In this document: positions 1 through 9,016 of the stretch, piece by piece
Layout: each line of letters opens with the position of its first letter
How positions within the stretch are numbered: the stretch's first letter is position 1
Source of the DNA: Phycisphaeraceae bacterium
GTDB lineage: Bacteria; Planctomycetota; Phycisphaerae; Phycisphaerales; Phycisphaeraceae
DNA length: 36,560 bases
Reading direction: 5' to 3'
Assembly: GCA_002704825.1 (NCBI GenBank)
Contig: PAIY01000110.1
Span: forward strand, 1-36,560
Position numbers and translations under genes: made by a program
The notes under the pieces: model-generated
What the model was told of the DNA's origin: nothing
The model's database searches: none
What the model saw: only the letters and a program-made list of their open reading frames with translations

Positions 1-1778
1 AAGAAGAACAGGCCCCCCCGCCACCTTCTGAACCCGTCGAACGCAAGCCCATCGATTTATCCGACATTGATAAGCTACAGATTGATGTGCTCCAATGGGG
101 CATTAAACAATCCTGTCTGTTCCTTGAACGCAATCAGCTGACCCAGCCCCTGCTGGACATCGGCACACGCTGCCTGGCTGACGAACGCCTGTTTAAAATT
201 CTCGACCACTACGATTGCAAACCTCAGACACTCTACGGCTGGACGGCCTACCATGGCACACTCGACAGTTTCAAAGCTGCCTGTAAAGCCAAGAGTGAAC
301 AACTCGATGAGCAACTCAAAGCGGTCATCAATCCCAAGTCCAAAAAGAAGCAGTCGCCTGAAGAACTTGCCATCCGCGAAGAGATGAGTCGGCTTTACGA
401 TCTGCAAACCGCCATCAACGGCGAAATCAAAGACATCACCCGCGACATGGTTGAAGAGTTCTGGCGGATCTACACGGAAGCCGCCGTAATCGTTGCCGAT
501 CAGAAAGTTGCTGGTGAGGATGAAACCCACATCCGCGCGTTTCTTCGGTACGGCATGATTGGCAAAGCCCCGTGGCTACTCTCTGAGGATGTCTCAAAAT
601 TCCTGCTCGAAGAATGCGCCCATCCACGCAGAGAATGGGATTATCACGTCGATGCCACCCACGTGCTCTACACCGACGAGTACATTCACATGGTCGGGCA
701 GGGCTTTATCACACCTGCCATGGATGAAGATCTTGAACTCAACCAAAAGGGTTCAGACGACTGGAAAGTCGACAAGATGTGGCGACGTATCGTCTACGGC
801 AAGATCATCGAATCGTCCTACAAACAAACCGTCGAGCAGCTTCAAGCCGAAATTGAACGCGTTGGCAATGAACAGCAGGAACTGGAATTCAAGATTGAAA
901 AACTCAATCCACAGAAATCAACCTTCAAGCAGAAGAAGCGGGAAATGCAGGAGCAAATCCAAGCCTGTAAGGTGGCTGTCGCTCGTCTGCAAAAGAGTAT
1001 CGAACAGATTGATGGCAAGTTGATTCCCGATGAACAGGCTGCAGTCGGTGAAGCACAATCACGTATCGGTGGTTTGCCCCCAATGACCGCTGAGATTCTT
1101 GCCCGCCGTGAAGCCAAAGGCATTCGCAAAGGCTGCAAACTCTGCGCCAAACTCAAGGAACCCTTCCTGCCGTTTGTGTTGCGTGAGAAGTATAAACCCG
1201 GTGGAGCCGTCAATGATCGACCGACCGTCAACGCTCAGATTGGCGAGATCGAAATGCTCGATCCACTGATCTTCAAAGACATCATCGTCCCCGCCAAGAA
1301 ACCTGCCAACCGTGTGTATCTGCGCAGCTGTCCCTACATCGTGCTCACACCGGCTTTGGGGCAAATGGGCTTCTCGCTCAACCCGCGCGGTGGCCCGGAT
1401 GTCGGACGCCTGCTTGTGCCCGTGCTCAGCGCACGCCCTGGCCAACTCGATCGCATGTGTTATGACATCTTCTCTGACTTCCGTTATGACACCTCAAAGA
1501 TGTCGGCTGGCGTGGACCTGCTCACCAGTGATACGCTCGTTGCAGCCTACGCCAACGCACGCTGGGCCTACCGCAAAAAGAGCAAGGAAATCCGCGAAAA
1601 AGCAGCCATGTTCAACGAAGAGAACGACCGTACCAACTGGCGTCGTCATTACATTCTCTACATGACATCCGCTATGGACGGTGGCAAGAAACTCTTCTTC
1701 AAGTGCAACGAAGTCTACGAAGCCGTCATCAAATACATGAACCTGCCCGAAGGCGTCGAACGGCTGCAGTCCAACTGA
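1..1778 (+). CDS. Unrecognised coiled-coil protein, 5' end outside the window
   Basis: The reading frame is open from base 3 with no stop upstream, so the gene starts before the window. A GTG at 87 lies inside the frame and has no clear ribosome binding site. The visible start is proline-rich (PPPPSEPVERKP), like a linker. About 590 residues are visible. Relative to the GTG at 87, residues about 245-310 are rich in Gln, Glu, Lys and Leu in heptad-like spacing, so they probably form a coiled coil. A C-terminal half of about 220 residues follows, with two CxxC-like cysteines (KGCKLCAKL) and long basic helices. I do not recognise the family. It is soluble in appearance, with no membrane segment in the visible part. 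The gene reads alone toward an inverted repeat at 1793-1927. The coding call is secure, but no function is proposed. Confidence 0.85.
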   Translation, partial: EEQAPPPPSEPVERKPIDLSDIDKLQIDVLQWGIKQSCLFLERNQLTQPLLDIGTRCLADERLFKILDHYDCKPQTLYGWTAYHGTLDSFKAACKAKSEQLDEQLKAVINPKSKKKQSPEELAIREEMSRLYDLQTAINGEIKDITRDMVEEFWRIYTEAAVIVADQKVAGEDETHIRAFLRYGMIGKAPWLLSEDVSKFLLEECAHPRREWDYHVDATHVLYTDEYIHMVGQGFITPAMDEDLELNQKGSDDWKVDKMWRRIVYGKIIESSYKQTVEQLQAEIERVGNEQQELEFKIEKLNPQKSTFKQKKREMQEQIQACKVAVARLQKSIEQIDGKLIPDEQAAVGEAQSRIGGLPPMTAEILARREAKGIRKGCKLCAKLKEPFLPFVLREKYKPGGAVNDRPTVNAQIGEIEMLDPLIFKDIIVPAKKPANRVYLRSCPYIVLTPALGQMGFSLNPRGGPDVGRLLVPVLSARPGQLDRMCYDIFSDFRYDTSKMSAGVDLLTSDTLVAAYANARWAYRKKSKEIREKAAMFNEENDRTNWRRHYILYMTSAMDGGKKLFFKCNEVYEAVIKYMNLPEGVERLQSN

Positions 1779-1792
1779 TCCTTCATCAAGAG

Positions 1793-1927
1793 CGTTTCCA
1801 GCAATTCATGTTCAACGACCATATCAAAGGGATTGGTGATTAGGGATTTGGGCTGTTATTCATATATCGCCTTGTCTTTACCCTAATCCCTTATCTACCA
1901 AAACGTGAAAATGAATTGCTGGAAACG
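1793..1927. repeat. Inverted repeat with 17-bp perfect arms
   Basis: The arms CGTTTCCAGCAATTCAT (1793-1809) and its exact reverse complement (1911-1927) enclose about 100 bases. The interior contains further partial complementarity (a GATTAGGGAT-like segment near 1838 against CCCTAATCCC near 1880). It lies in the 346-base gap after the coiled-coil gene. It could be a small non-autonomous mobile element or a large hairpin. There is no poly-T after it, so it is not a typical intrinsic terminator. Confidence 0.7.
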
Positions 1928-2124
1928 TTGTGGTTCAACCATACCTGCCGTTCGTCATTGCCAACTCCAAATTGATTGAGTCCCCAACATCTTTGTGTAT
2001 TGACTTCTAAAAACTGATATGTAACATCGATATCGTTCTGTTGATAACTTGACCGTTTCGATGCTCATTTCTTTCGGACGCATCTTCCTGACTTGATAAC
2101 ATTATTTTCTTGGGGACCTGTTCA

Positions 2125-2769
2125 ATGCTTAAAATTGTATTGATTATTGTTGCTGTCATCATCGGCCTTGCTGTTCTTATTTTTGCAGGTTTGATTCTCA
2201 ATCTGATCATGGCCACAAAGCGCAAGCAACGCGAAACAGACCTTCTGCTTTCACCGGTGATCGATCCGATTAAAGAAGGTAACCCACCCGACCCCCAACA
2301 GATCAAGATCATGGCTGCTTCGCCGTTGTTGCGAAATGTCCTTTACGACGCGCTCGATGAATTGGGACATGCCGATGCTTTCCCTGCTGAATACCGCACG
2401 ATCAAAGCCTTTGCCGAATCGGCATTCGTCACATGGCTGGCTCATCCCAACGAACTGCAGCAAGCACCTGATGCGCTTGAATTGATTGACATCATCAAAA
2501 TCGACTCCGGCACCGATCTTGGGAGACTGGCTTATTTTCTCTACCGTTTCCGAACCAACGAGCCGAACTTCGCTGCTGACTATGGATGGATGGCTGGCGC
2601 GTGTGGTCCATTTTTAGACCGCCCCAACCCACCGTTGTATGCCCCGGTCGCGTTGTATAGCAACCTTGATCCGTTTGATGAAAAATCTCCCGAAGAACAT
2701 GTTCAGCAAGTCCATCAAAGCGCGCTGGAGCACAACGTGCTGGACAAACTCCGCGAAGAGATTGCCTGA
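2125..2769 (+). CDS. Unrecognised protein with one N-terminal membrane segment
   Basis: The ATG at 2125 is chosen because GGGGA (2112-2116) precedes it by 8 bases; a TTG 15 bases upstream is in frame but less likely. The product is 214 residues. Residues 3-28 are an unbroken hydrophobic stretch (KIVLIIVAVIIGLAV...) followed by a basic stop-transfer segment (ATKRKQR), so it is probably a membrane-anchored protein with a cytoplasmic tail. The remaining 180 residues are mainly polar and helical with an acidic C-terminus. I do not recognise a domain. A weak promoter candidate, TTGACT (2000-2005) with TAACAT 16 bases later, lies upstream. It is convergent with the ammonium transport operon. Confidence 0.8.
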   Translation: MLKIVLIIVAVIIGLAVLIFAGLILNLIMATKRKQRETDLLLSPVIDPIKEGNPPDPQQIKIMAASPLLRNVLYDALDELGHADAFPAEYRTIKAFAESAFVTWLAHPNELQQAPDALELIDIIKIDSGTDLGRLAYFLYRFRTNEPNFAADYGWMAGACGPFLDRPNPPLYAPVALYSNLDPFDEKSPEEHVQQVHQSALEHNVLDKLREEIA

Positions 2770-2800
2770 GCAAAAACATTTCCGGTCATTGCAATTGACG

Positions 2801-2837
2801 AATAAAAAAACAGCATGCCACGCGCGGTGACATGCTG
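2801..2837 (-). terminator. Intrinsic terminator of the amt-PII operon
   Basis: On the minus strand a hairpin (CAGCATG paired with CATGCTG, extended by three more pairs after one mismatch, 2811-2837) is followed by a run of seven T (2804-2810). It sits about 220 bases beyond the PII stop, after the conserved element at 2891-3046, which would therefore be part of the transcript. A second, weaker hairpin (CATCAGG/CCTGATG) lies near 2848-2870. Confidence 0.6.
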
Positions 2838-2890
2838 CTTTGAGTTCATCAGGAATTGGACCCCTGATGTCCCGGTCCCCTAATTTGTTC

Positions 2891-3046
2891 TAGAGCGTTC
2901 CTGATCCATCTGTCGCGTTTTGTCTTGCTGCATGTGTCTTTACCGTGTCGATTTGCATCGACGATGCTCGCATCGTCTGCTTCAATCTCCGTAGCAAAGC
3001 CTCATTCGCTAGCGACACATCCGCTACACATGAATTCGCAACGCTC
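2891..3046 (-). repeat. Conserved 155-nt 3'-UTR element, copy A
   Basis: Read on the minus strand, this block begins 9 bases after the PII stop codon. It aligns along its whole length with 21799-21959, which follows the antiporter gene in the same relative orientation; my hand alignment gives about 83% identity. A 6-bp hairpin (GTCGAT, loop GCAA, ATCGAC; 2947-2962) is kept in both copies. A one-base indel and changes spread over all codon positions argue against a coding role. In this copy the outer ends (GAGCGTT and AACGCTC) can also pair. Its nature is unknown: structured RNA, REP-like element or relic of a mobile element. Confidence 0.7.
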
Positions 3047-3055
3047 TTGCGAAAC

Positions 3056-3400
3056 TCAGATGGCTTCGCCGCCGCGTTCGCCGGTGCGGATGCGGATGCA
3101 TTGTTCAAGGGGGACGACGAAGATTTTGCCGTCTCCGATTTTGCCGCTGTCGCTATCGCGTGCCGCCTGGATGATCGCATCGATGGCCGGTTCGACGAAT
3201 GCGTCGTTGACCGCCACTTCGATACGGGTCTTGGGCAGCAGGTCCGGCGTGATTTCCTGGCCACGATACAGGTCGATGTCCTGTTGCTGACCGTGGCCGG
3301 TGACACGGGAAACGGTCACGCGACTGATGTCACGGTCGACCAATGCCTGGCGGACTTCGTCGAGCTTTTCAGGTTGAATAATGGCGATGATCAGTTTCAT
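3056..3400 (-). CDS. glnK: PII nitrogen-regulatory protein lacking the T-loop tyrosine
   Basis: This small trimeric signal protein normally senses 2-oxoglutarate and ATP/ADP and gates the ammonium channel. The product is 114 residues from the ATG at 3400, with AAAGGA placed 10 bases upstream; a TTG nine bases earlier is ignored. The family core is clear: MKLIIAIIQPEKLDEV start, B-loop SGKIGDGKIFV (residues 86-96) and C-loop CIRIRTGE. The T-loop is one residue shorter than in E. coli GlnB. It reads LYRGQEITPDLLPK, so the position of Tyr51 is Ile50 and uridylylation at that site is not possible; Tyr45 (E. coli Tyr46) remains. It follows the transporter by 59 bases, the usual amtB-glnK arrangement. 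The assignment to the family is firm; the choice of glnK over glnB rests on context. Confidence 0.95.
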   Translation of the reverse strand: MKLIIAIIQPEKLDEVRQALVDRDISRVTVSRVTGHGQQQDIDLYRGQEITPDLLPKTRIEVAVNDAFVEPAIDAIIQAARDSDSGKIGDGKIFVVPLEQCIRIRTGERGGEAI

Positions 3401-3459
3401 GTTTATCAAATCCTTTGCAGGTGGATTTTAATTTTAAATTGGGTCAATCAGATACGGGA

Positions 3460-4830
3460 TCAATTCAAGTTCAGCAGGCCGTAGCCGTGTTCACCGTGTT
3501 GGTCGTGATCCATACCCGCCATTTCGCCCTGATCGCTGAGTTTGAGGCCAACGGTCTTCTCGACGATGACCAGCAGGATCAAGGTGACGACAGCCGAGTA
3601 CACCGCTGAAACGATGACACCTTCAAGCTGATACCAGAACTGTGTGGCAATGCCGTGTTCAGGCACATCACGCAGGAAGAAGGTCAACGCCAATGCGCCG
3701 ACGATACCAGCAACACCGTGGATGCCAAAGACGTCGAGCGTGTCGTCGTAACCGATCTTGGATTTAAGAATGACGGCCATGTAACAGATGATCGCCCCCA
3801 GCGTCCCCAATGCCACGGCACCGGCAGGATGCACGTCACCGGCAGCAGGTGTGATCGCAACCAGACCCGCAAGCATGCCGGACACAAAACCAAGGCTGGT
3901 GCCCTTCTTGAGATGAAAACCTTCAATGATCATCCAGACCAACGCGCCGGTGGCAGCGGAGATCTGCGTCACCGTCAACGCCTGAGCCGTCTGCAAACCT
4001 GAGGAGACGGAGGAACCCGCGTTAAAGCCGAACCAGCCGACCCACAGCAGACCGGCACCCATCAGCGTCATCACCAGGTTGTTCGGATGCATCGCTGACT
4101 TGGGATAGCCACGTCGCGGGCCAAGGTAAATGGCAGCGACCAGACCGGCCACACCCGCGGAGATGTGAATGACCGTGCCACCTGCAAAGTCGATGGCTTT
4201 GCCGGTGAGGAAACCGCCACCCCAAATCCAGTGAGCCAAGGGGTTGTAAATCAGCAGGCTCCACAGTGCGATGAACACGCAGTAACCGCGAAAGCGAACG
4301 CGTTCAGCAAAGGCGCCGGCGATCAGTGCCGGTGTGATGATGGCAAACTTGCCCTGGAACATCGCAAACACCAACTCGGGAATGTTGGTATCGGGCATGA
4401 TGGCCTTGTCCACGCCCATGAGCATGAACATCCTGCTGTCCCAACCGATCAGGCCACCAATGTCATTGACGACGAACTGGGTGCTACCGAAGGTCATGGC
4501 ATAGCCGCAGACCGCCCAGATCACGCCGATGACCGCCATGGCAGCAAAGCTGTGCATCATGGTGCCCAGGACGTTTTTGGTTCGCACCAGACCGCCATAA
4601 AACATGGCCAACCCCGGGATCATCAACAACACCAAACCCGTGGAGATGAGCATCCAGACCGTGGTGGCATGGTCGATGGGATCCGGCGCGACCTCCGCAA
4701 CCGTCCCGACCAATTCACCGGTGTCCTGTGCGTACACATTGGTTGCCAACAGGCCCAGCAAAGCCAGACCTGACATCCGACTGACGATACGACGCCAGTC
4801 TTTGCCAAGAGAGTTAGATTGTAAAGACAA
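3460..4830 (-). CDS. amtB: Ammonium transporter (Amt/AmtB)
   Basis: This inner-membrane trimeric ammonium channel has 456 residues. The TTG start at 4830 is preceded by GGAG with about 9 bases spacing. A later ATG (residue 19) lacks a comparable site, and starting at TTG gives a basic n-region (GKDWRR) before a signal sequence ending near VYAQ. About eleven membrane segments follow from residue 58. Family landmarks include the outer region (FYGGLVRTKNVLGTMM), FQGKFAIITPALIAGAFAER, HWIWGGGFL and the two pore histidines in GGTVIHISAG and VFGIHGVAG. The C-terminal tail, which contacts PII in homologues, has a short His/Asp-rich stretch. It is the first gene of a two-gene operon with PII, read from a TTGACA promoter at 4871-4900, so it is probably expressed under nitrogen limitation. 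Confidence 0.95.
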   Translation of the reverse strand: MSLQSNSLGKDWRRIVSRMSGLALLGLLATNVYAQDTGELVGTVAEVAPDPIDHATTVWMLISTGLVLLMIPGLAMFYGGLVRTKNVLGTMMHSFAAMAVIGVIWAVCGYAMTFGSTQFVVNDIGGLIGWDSRMFMLMGVDKAIMPDTNIPELVFAMFQGKFAIITPALIAGAFAERVRFRGYCVFIALWSLLIYNPLAHWIWGGGFLTGKAIDFAGGTVIHISAGVAGLVAAIYLGPRRGYPKSAMHPNNLVMTLMGAGLLWVGWFGFNAGSSVSSGLQTAQALTVTQISAATGALVWMIIEGFHLKKGTSLGFVSGMLAGLVAITPAAGDVHPAGAVALGTLGAIICYMAVILKSKIGYDDTLDVFGIHGVAGIVGALALTFFLRDVPEHGIATQFWYQLEGVIVSAVYSAVVTLILLVIVEKTVGLKLSDQGEMAGMDHDQHGEHGYGLLNLN

Positions 4831-4870
4831 GTTCGTGCTCCTCGTGCCAAGAGTGTCTTCTGAGATGTGC

Positions 4871-4900
4871 CTAATATGCCTACATTTTTGGGACTGTCAA
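4871..4900 (-). promoter_or_regulatory. Candidate sigma-70 promoter of amtB-PII
   Basis: On the minus strand a perfect TTGACA (4895-4900) is followed after 18 bases by TATTAG (4871-4876). This predicts a leader of about 35 bases before the TTG start. No sigma-54 GG/GC pair was seen. The rest of the 618-base gap up to 5448 holds only the repeat at 5188-5277 and no gene I can support. Confidence 0.45.
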
Positions 4901-5187
4901 GTCCGAACACTGGCATTCAAGAAAAACTCTGCTTAATTTGAAGACAATTTTGTCACTATCACGTCAAAAATCAGGCACAGTGACAGAAATGAACCTTTTT
5001 CAGCAAGCACGGTCTTTTGTTTGCGTAACGACGATAAGCATATTGAAATGGACGCGATAACCCGTCGATCAATCTTGATATGAGATGCGAGTTGCCAAGC
5101 CAAAAGCCGTGTCACTCCCGCCAACCAATTCAAATTTAGCTGTCAGTGCTTATTTTGAGATGACAGTTTTTGTGATGACTTACGTCC

Positions 5188-5277
5188 GTCATTCCCGCGC
5201 CCCCGGAAGTCGTGAATCCAGTGGCATACAGTTGACGCTTGCAAGCCTCACTGAACTCCCGCCTGCGCGGGAGTGAC
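5188..5277. repeat. Paired dRS3-like palindrome, variant with CCCCCGGAAGT insert
   Basis: A left unit (GTCATTCCCGCG...GAATCCAGTGGCA) and a right unit (CTCCCGCCTGCGCGGGAGTGAC) face each other and form a cruciform-like unit of about 90 bases. The left unit carries CCCCCGGAAGTCGT in place of the usual AGGCGG, a variant also found at 36252. Each unit is of the widespread ATTCCC...GGGAAT type. Confidence 0.75.
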
Positions 5278-5448
5278 GATGCAGTCATTGCATTGTGGCC
5301 GCATACACAAAAATCAATCACAAGAGAGTGCTGATAGCAAAAATTCAATCGGTTGACTCCCGCGGCACGGGTAGAAATCCACCATCAACCAAGCCCACTT
5401 CCGCACCACGGATGCGGCAGAGGTTCACCATTGGCCACCCTCCCAAAC

Positions 5449-8400
5449 TCACGGCTTGAACACCAACTGACCAAACGCTGCAGCATTACGTGCGTTGGTC
5501 GCATCACCAAACAGAATCATCTGCGTCTTGCGACCGGCCTTGCCTTCCGGTGCAGCATTGATCGCAACATCAAAACCAATCACCTCAGGCACTCCCCCTG
5601 CCCAAGGCATCCGATAGACTAGCCAGTAGCGATCGGCTTTGGCGTCATACTGACTGAAACACGTCGCGTTAAGTCGATCCCGCTGCGGACTCCAAACCTG
5701 TGCATCGGTGACGGCAGCCGTGAGTTCAGGCTTGATGAGCACCTGGAATGTCTGATTGCCATACACCGGATCACCCAATCCATCGCCGGGTTTGCGGAAG
5801 TCAAAGAACAACTCCACGACACTGCCCTTGACGCTGGGCCATGTGCGTGGGAGACGTGCTGCCACATCCTTGACATCCATGTATAACACGATGCCCTCAC
5901 TGTCCGCTGCCAATTGAATGTCTGCTGAGAGTTCATCTTCACCGCCCCACCATGCCGGATCATGCAACGATGCCAAGGCAGGCGGTCGGCCGAGTTTGAC
6001 CTGTTCGAGTCGATTGAGCTTAAGCACCTTGGCATCAGCAGACTTCAATGCGATGAGCATGGCATCCTGAGATTGATGCAAACGCACCGGACTCGTTGCC
6101 AGCTTCACCGTTGCCACCGGTCGCGTAGGGATCGCCACGGCGGAATGGAAAAGCAAGGTGTCATCCATCATCGGCGAATTGCCACTGACGGTCAGCGTCA
6201 AAAGCGGCTTATCGACCGTTTGGGTTTCATCGGTGTCCAACTGGTATCTCACCTTGAGAGTCCGACTCTGGTTGCGATCAAGTTGTAACCGCTGCATCGC
6301 AGGTTCAACACTGCCTTGCCCACGCTGCCAACTCACAGAGAAGCTGCCATCAAACATGTATGGCATTGGATTGCGCAGCGTGATCTCACATTCACCGCTG
6401 GCCGGGCCATTGGCTTTGACGACTACGTTTTCAATGGGACCATTCTGAATCTCAAGCTGCTTACTTTTCACATGCACATACATCGGCAGTTCGGTGACAT
6501 CACAAACCGCGATGCCATGCGAGACATTAAGCATGCGTGTTTGACCGAGCATGTCCACGATTTCAAGTTGCGCTGCATCTGTCTTGAACAGTACCGACTC
6601 CTCGCCGGAGGGCGCCCAGATGATAGCCAGTTTCCCGCCATTGGTTTTATCAAAGAGACCGCCACGCACACCGGGGAGATTCACTTGTTCACTGTTTTCA
6701 AGCAGCGCACTTTGCATCTGCGTGGTAAGTGTCGCAACGCTGAGTGTCATCAGACTTGGCGTACGTGTGCCATCGGCTGCAACGGAGAACAGCGAAAAAA
6801 ACGGTGCGTGTTTTTCCCACTCACGTTTGGTCGGCCAATTCGGATTCCAGCCGAAAAACACGTATTTTTCGACACCTCCCAGGAAGTTGTACACTGCATT
6901 GGTCACCATCGACGCACCGCCATGCCACTCATCGAAGGTCGCGCCCATCCAACTGTTGGCAACGAACGCCTTGTCATTCTCGCGGACTTTCTGCTGGATT
7001 ACTTGTTGGGGGATCGCTTGATCGACGTCATAACGCATGGCCACCACGACACCGGTTTCGGAGTTAAAAATCGGCGCGTTGGGCATGTGCTTTTTCACGA
7101 TGTCCACTGACTCTTTGATGATCTTGGGAAAGCCGATTTCGTCAGGCGTGCTCGGCGACGTGTAGGTATGCCAACTCACACCGTCGAGGTATTGGCTGCC
7201 CCCATGCCCGAGGACTTTGTCCATCCAGGGTTGGAACTTACTCGTGCCTGAGATGCCGAAGATTTGCGTGTTGGGGTCTGCGCCTTTGAGTTCTTCGTAG
7301 ACAGCTTTACAGACCTCGACGTAATCATCTGTCTTATCCGCAGGAATGTGTCCACCTGCATTGGGTTCGTTCTCGACTTCCCAATATTCGACCTTGCCGG
7401 TGTAACGTTTGGCGACTTCTTTGAGGAAATTACGGTACCGGTCGATCTTGGGATGTCCGCCGACATTGCCCCACGGATACTGGCGCATGTGCTTGTAGGG
7501 ATGCGCACGAGCCCAGTCGGAAAAGGGAGTGGACTGCACGCAGACGAACATCTCGCGTCCCTGATCAATGGCCCAATCAATGCGGTCATTCCAATACCAC
7601 TGCTCTGCAGGCACTTTCGGATCAAGACCATATTGCCCGTCCCAATCCTTGACCCAACCGGGTCCCTGGACATAGCCCCAACGCAGGTAATGATGCGCCA
7701 TGTCGATCGGCAAAGCTTCAGGCCAGAAACCAAAAGCGCGCACGTTACAGTCATGCAGTCCAAACTTCCTGGGACCCGCTTTTTCATCACGACGCGGTGC
7801 ATGCATGAAATGACGGGTGTCGGTTGCCAACACATGATCACCGATTTTCACCTTCATTTGCAGGTGATACACGTCACTGCCCAATGCCTGCGGGAACGCG
7901 AGAGTAACGAGTTTGCTTTGACCGGCGGGAATGGTGACGGACTGTTGCCACTGCCAGGGATCACCGGTGAGTTCACGTTTGACGGTAAACGATGCGGTCA
8001 CGGTCTGCGATTTGTCAGTGGGGTTATTGACTTGAAGCATCGGGAAATCGCGAGCATCCGGATCGCGATTGACCACGAAGTTATCAAAGCCAAGAAGCGC
8101 GGCCTGCATCTGCTTTGCAGTCAAAGGCACGGTGACATCCACAAACGCCACATAGTCATTTTCCCAATCCAGACGCAACGTGTTCTGCCCGACAAGTTGA
8201 AGCTGATCCACCGTCCAACCATCGACATACAACTCGGTGAATTGAACCCCATCAAGCATCGGCAAAGTTGCGACAGTCTTACCCGCATATTGCAATGTCA
8301 CGGACTTGGCATCCCATTTCAATTGCAGACGCTGCCAATCCAGAGTCGGGGCGGTTTTTGAGACCGTTTTCTGCAGTTTTGTACCTGATAGGTACCTTAA

Positions 8401-8763
8401 ATCACCATATTTGTACTCGGTTTGCTCGAGGACGAAAAAACGACCTTCCGAAGCGGGTAAAAGCGAGAGAGCTATGCCTTTTTCGCCGTCACCGATGACA
8501 ATGGATGTCGTCTCACGACGGCCGGGATCAGCACGGTAATCCAACTCCAACTTGCCCTGAGTCATCTGACCAAGTTGACCTGTAAAGTCATAACGCAGCC
8601 GGACACTTTGCGCGGGGAAGGCTTTGCCGTAACTCCCCCCATCGCGCGTGGGGATGACAGGCAAACGTGAATTGATCATCCCCGTCGGATACAGCAGCAA
8701 CTGCGCATCAGACGAAGCGACCAACATCACAGATAAAACAAACACAGCCAACCAACGTTGCAT
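5449..8763 (-). CDS. Secreted clan-A glycoside hydrolase with C-terminal CBM9-like domain
   Basis: The product is 1104 residues from the ATG at 8763, with GGGAG 7 bases upstream. This start gives a clean signal peptide (MQRWLAVFVLSVMLVASSDAQ), so the protein is exported. Residues about 30-210 are beta-rich and resemble a concanavalin-like fold. A TIM barrel follows at about 350-680. The acid/base candidate is Glu466 in VENEPN and the nucleophile candidate is Glu569 in NSETG, the spacing of clan GH-A enzymes (GH39/GH5/GH10-like). Later beta domains end in a CBM9/DOMON-like region of about 150 residues (VVELFFDFRKPGDG). It should cleave a plant or algal polysaccharide, substrate unknown. It is the last gene behind LacI, the DNRLRE-like protein and the pseudopilin, but a 253-base gap with a repeat separates it, so it may have its own promoter. 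Family-level assignment is firm only as clan A. Confidence 0.85.
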   Translation of the reverse strand: MQRWLAVFVLSVMLVASSDAQLLLYPTGMINSRLPVIPTRDGGSYGKAFPAQSVRLRYDFTGQLGQMTQGKLELDYRADPGRRETTSIVIGDGEKGIALSLLPASEGRFFVLEQTEYKYGDLRYLSGTKLQKTVSKTAPTLDWQRLQLKWDAKSVTLQYAGKTVATLPMLDGVQFTELYVDGWTVDQLQLVGQNTLRLDWENDYVAFVDVTVPLTAKQMQAALLGFDNFVVNRDPDARDFPMLQVNNPTDKSQTVTASFTVKRELTGDPWQWQQSVTIPAGQSKLVTLAFPQALGSDVYHLQMKVKIGDHVLATDTRHFMHAPRRDEKAGPRKFGLHDCNVRAFGFWPEALPIDMAHHYLRWGYVQGPGWVKDWDGQYGLDPKVPAEQWYWNDRIDWAIDQGREMFVCVQSTPFSDWARAHPYKHMRQYPWGNVGGHPKIDRYRNFLKEVAKRYTGKVEYWEVENEPNAGGHIPADKTDDYVEVCKAVYEELKGADPNTQIFGISGTSKFQPWMDKVLGHGGSQYLDGVSWHTYTSPSTPDEIGFPKIIKESVDIVKKHMPNAPIFNSETGVVVAMRYDVDQAIPQQVIQQKVRENDKAFVANSWMGATFDEWHGGASMVTNAVYNFLGGVEKYVFFGWNPNWPTKREWEKHAPFFSLFSVAADGTRTPSLMTLSVATLTTQMQSALLENSEQVNLPGVRGGLFDKTNGGKLAIIWAPSGEESVLFKTDAAQLEIVDMLGQTRMLNVSHGIAVCDVTELPMYVHVKSKQLEIQNGPIENVVVKANGPASGECEITLRNPMPYMFDGSFSVSWQRGQGSVEPAMQRLQLDRNQSRTLKVRYQLDTDETQTVDKPLLTLTVSGNSPMMDDTLLFHSAVAIPTRPVATVKLATSPVRLHQSQDAMLIALKSADAKVLKLNRLEQVKLGRPPALASLHDPAWWGGEDELSADIQLAADSEGIVLYMDVKDVAARLPRTWPSVKGSVVELFFDFRKPGDGLGDPVYGNQTFQVLIKPELTAAVTDAQVWSPQRDRLNATCFSQYDAKADRYWLVYRMPWAGGVPEVIGFDVAINAAPEGKAGRKTQMILFGDATNARNAAAFGQLVFKP

Positions 8764-8845
8764 AGCGATACTCCCAAGGTCTGCCTGACAACAGACACAT
8801 TTCATTATTTTCAATTTTTGGTGCGTGAACGTTGTCGTGCTGTTC

Positions 8846-8928
8846 GTCACTTCTGCGCAGGCGTGAGTCCAGTAGAATGTGTAAGCGTCAACCGGATGCA
8901 ACTGGATTCCCGCCTGCGCGGGAATGAC
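8846..8928. repeat. Paired dRS3-like inverted repeat
   Basis: A diverged left unit (GTCACTTCTGCGCAGGCG...GTCCAGTAG) faces an intact right unit (CTGGATTCCCGCCTGCGCG, then GGAATGAC) across about 25 bases. It lies between the pseudopilin and the glycosidase gene. Confidence 0.75.
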
Positions 8929-9016
8929 AAATCAGACTGACAAACTCACGACAACAATTAAATTTTCGGTCCAGGCAAAATATTTTGCATTATGTCTTAC
9001 TGTAGCTTTTATGCCT

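Noticed and set aside
2890-3306. Minus-strand frame sharing the peptide MRASSM-IDT with a frame at 21827-22063
   Set aside because: The shared peptide comes from the conserved DNA element. A one-base indel shifts the frame between copies and changes are spread over all codon positions, so I treat it as non-coding.
7264-8361. Plus-strand frame of 365 codons inside the clan-A glycosidase gene
   Set aside because: It is antisense to a gene with signal peptide and catalytic motifs and has no ribosome binding site or recognisable domain.
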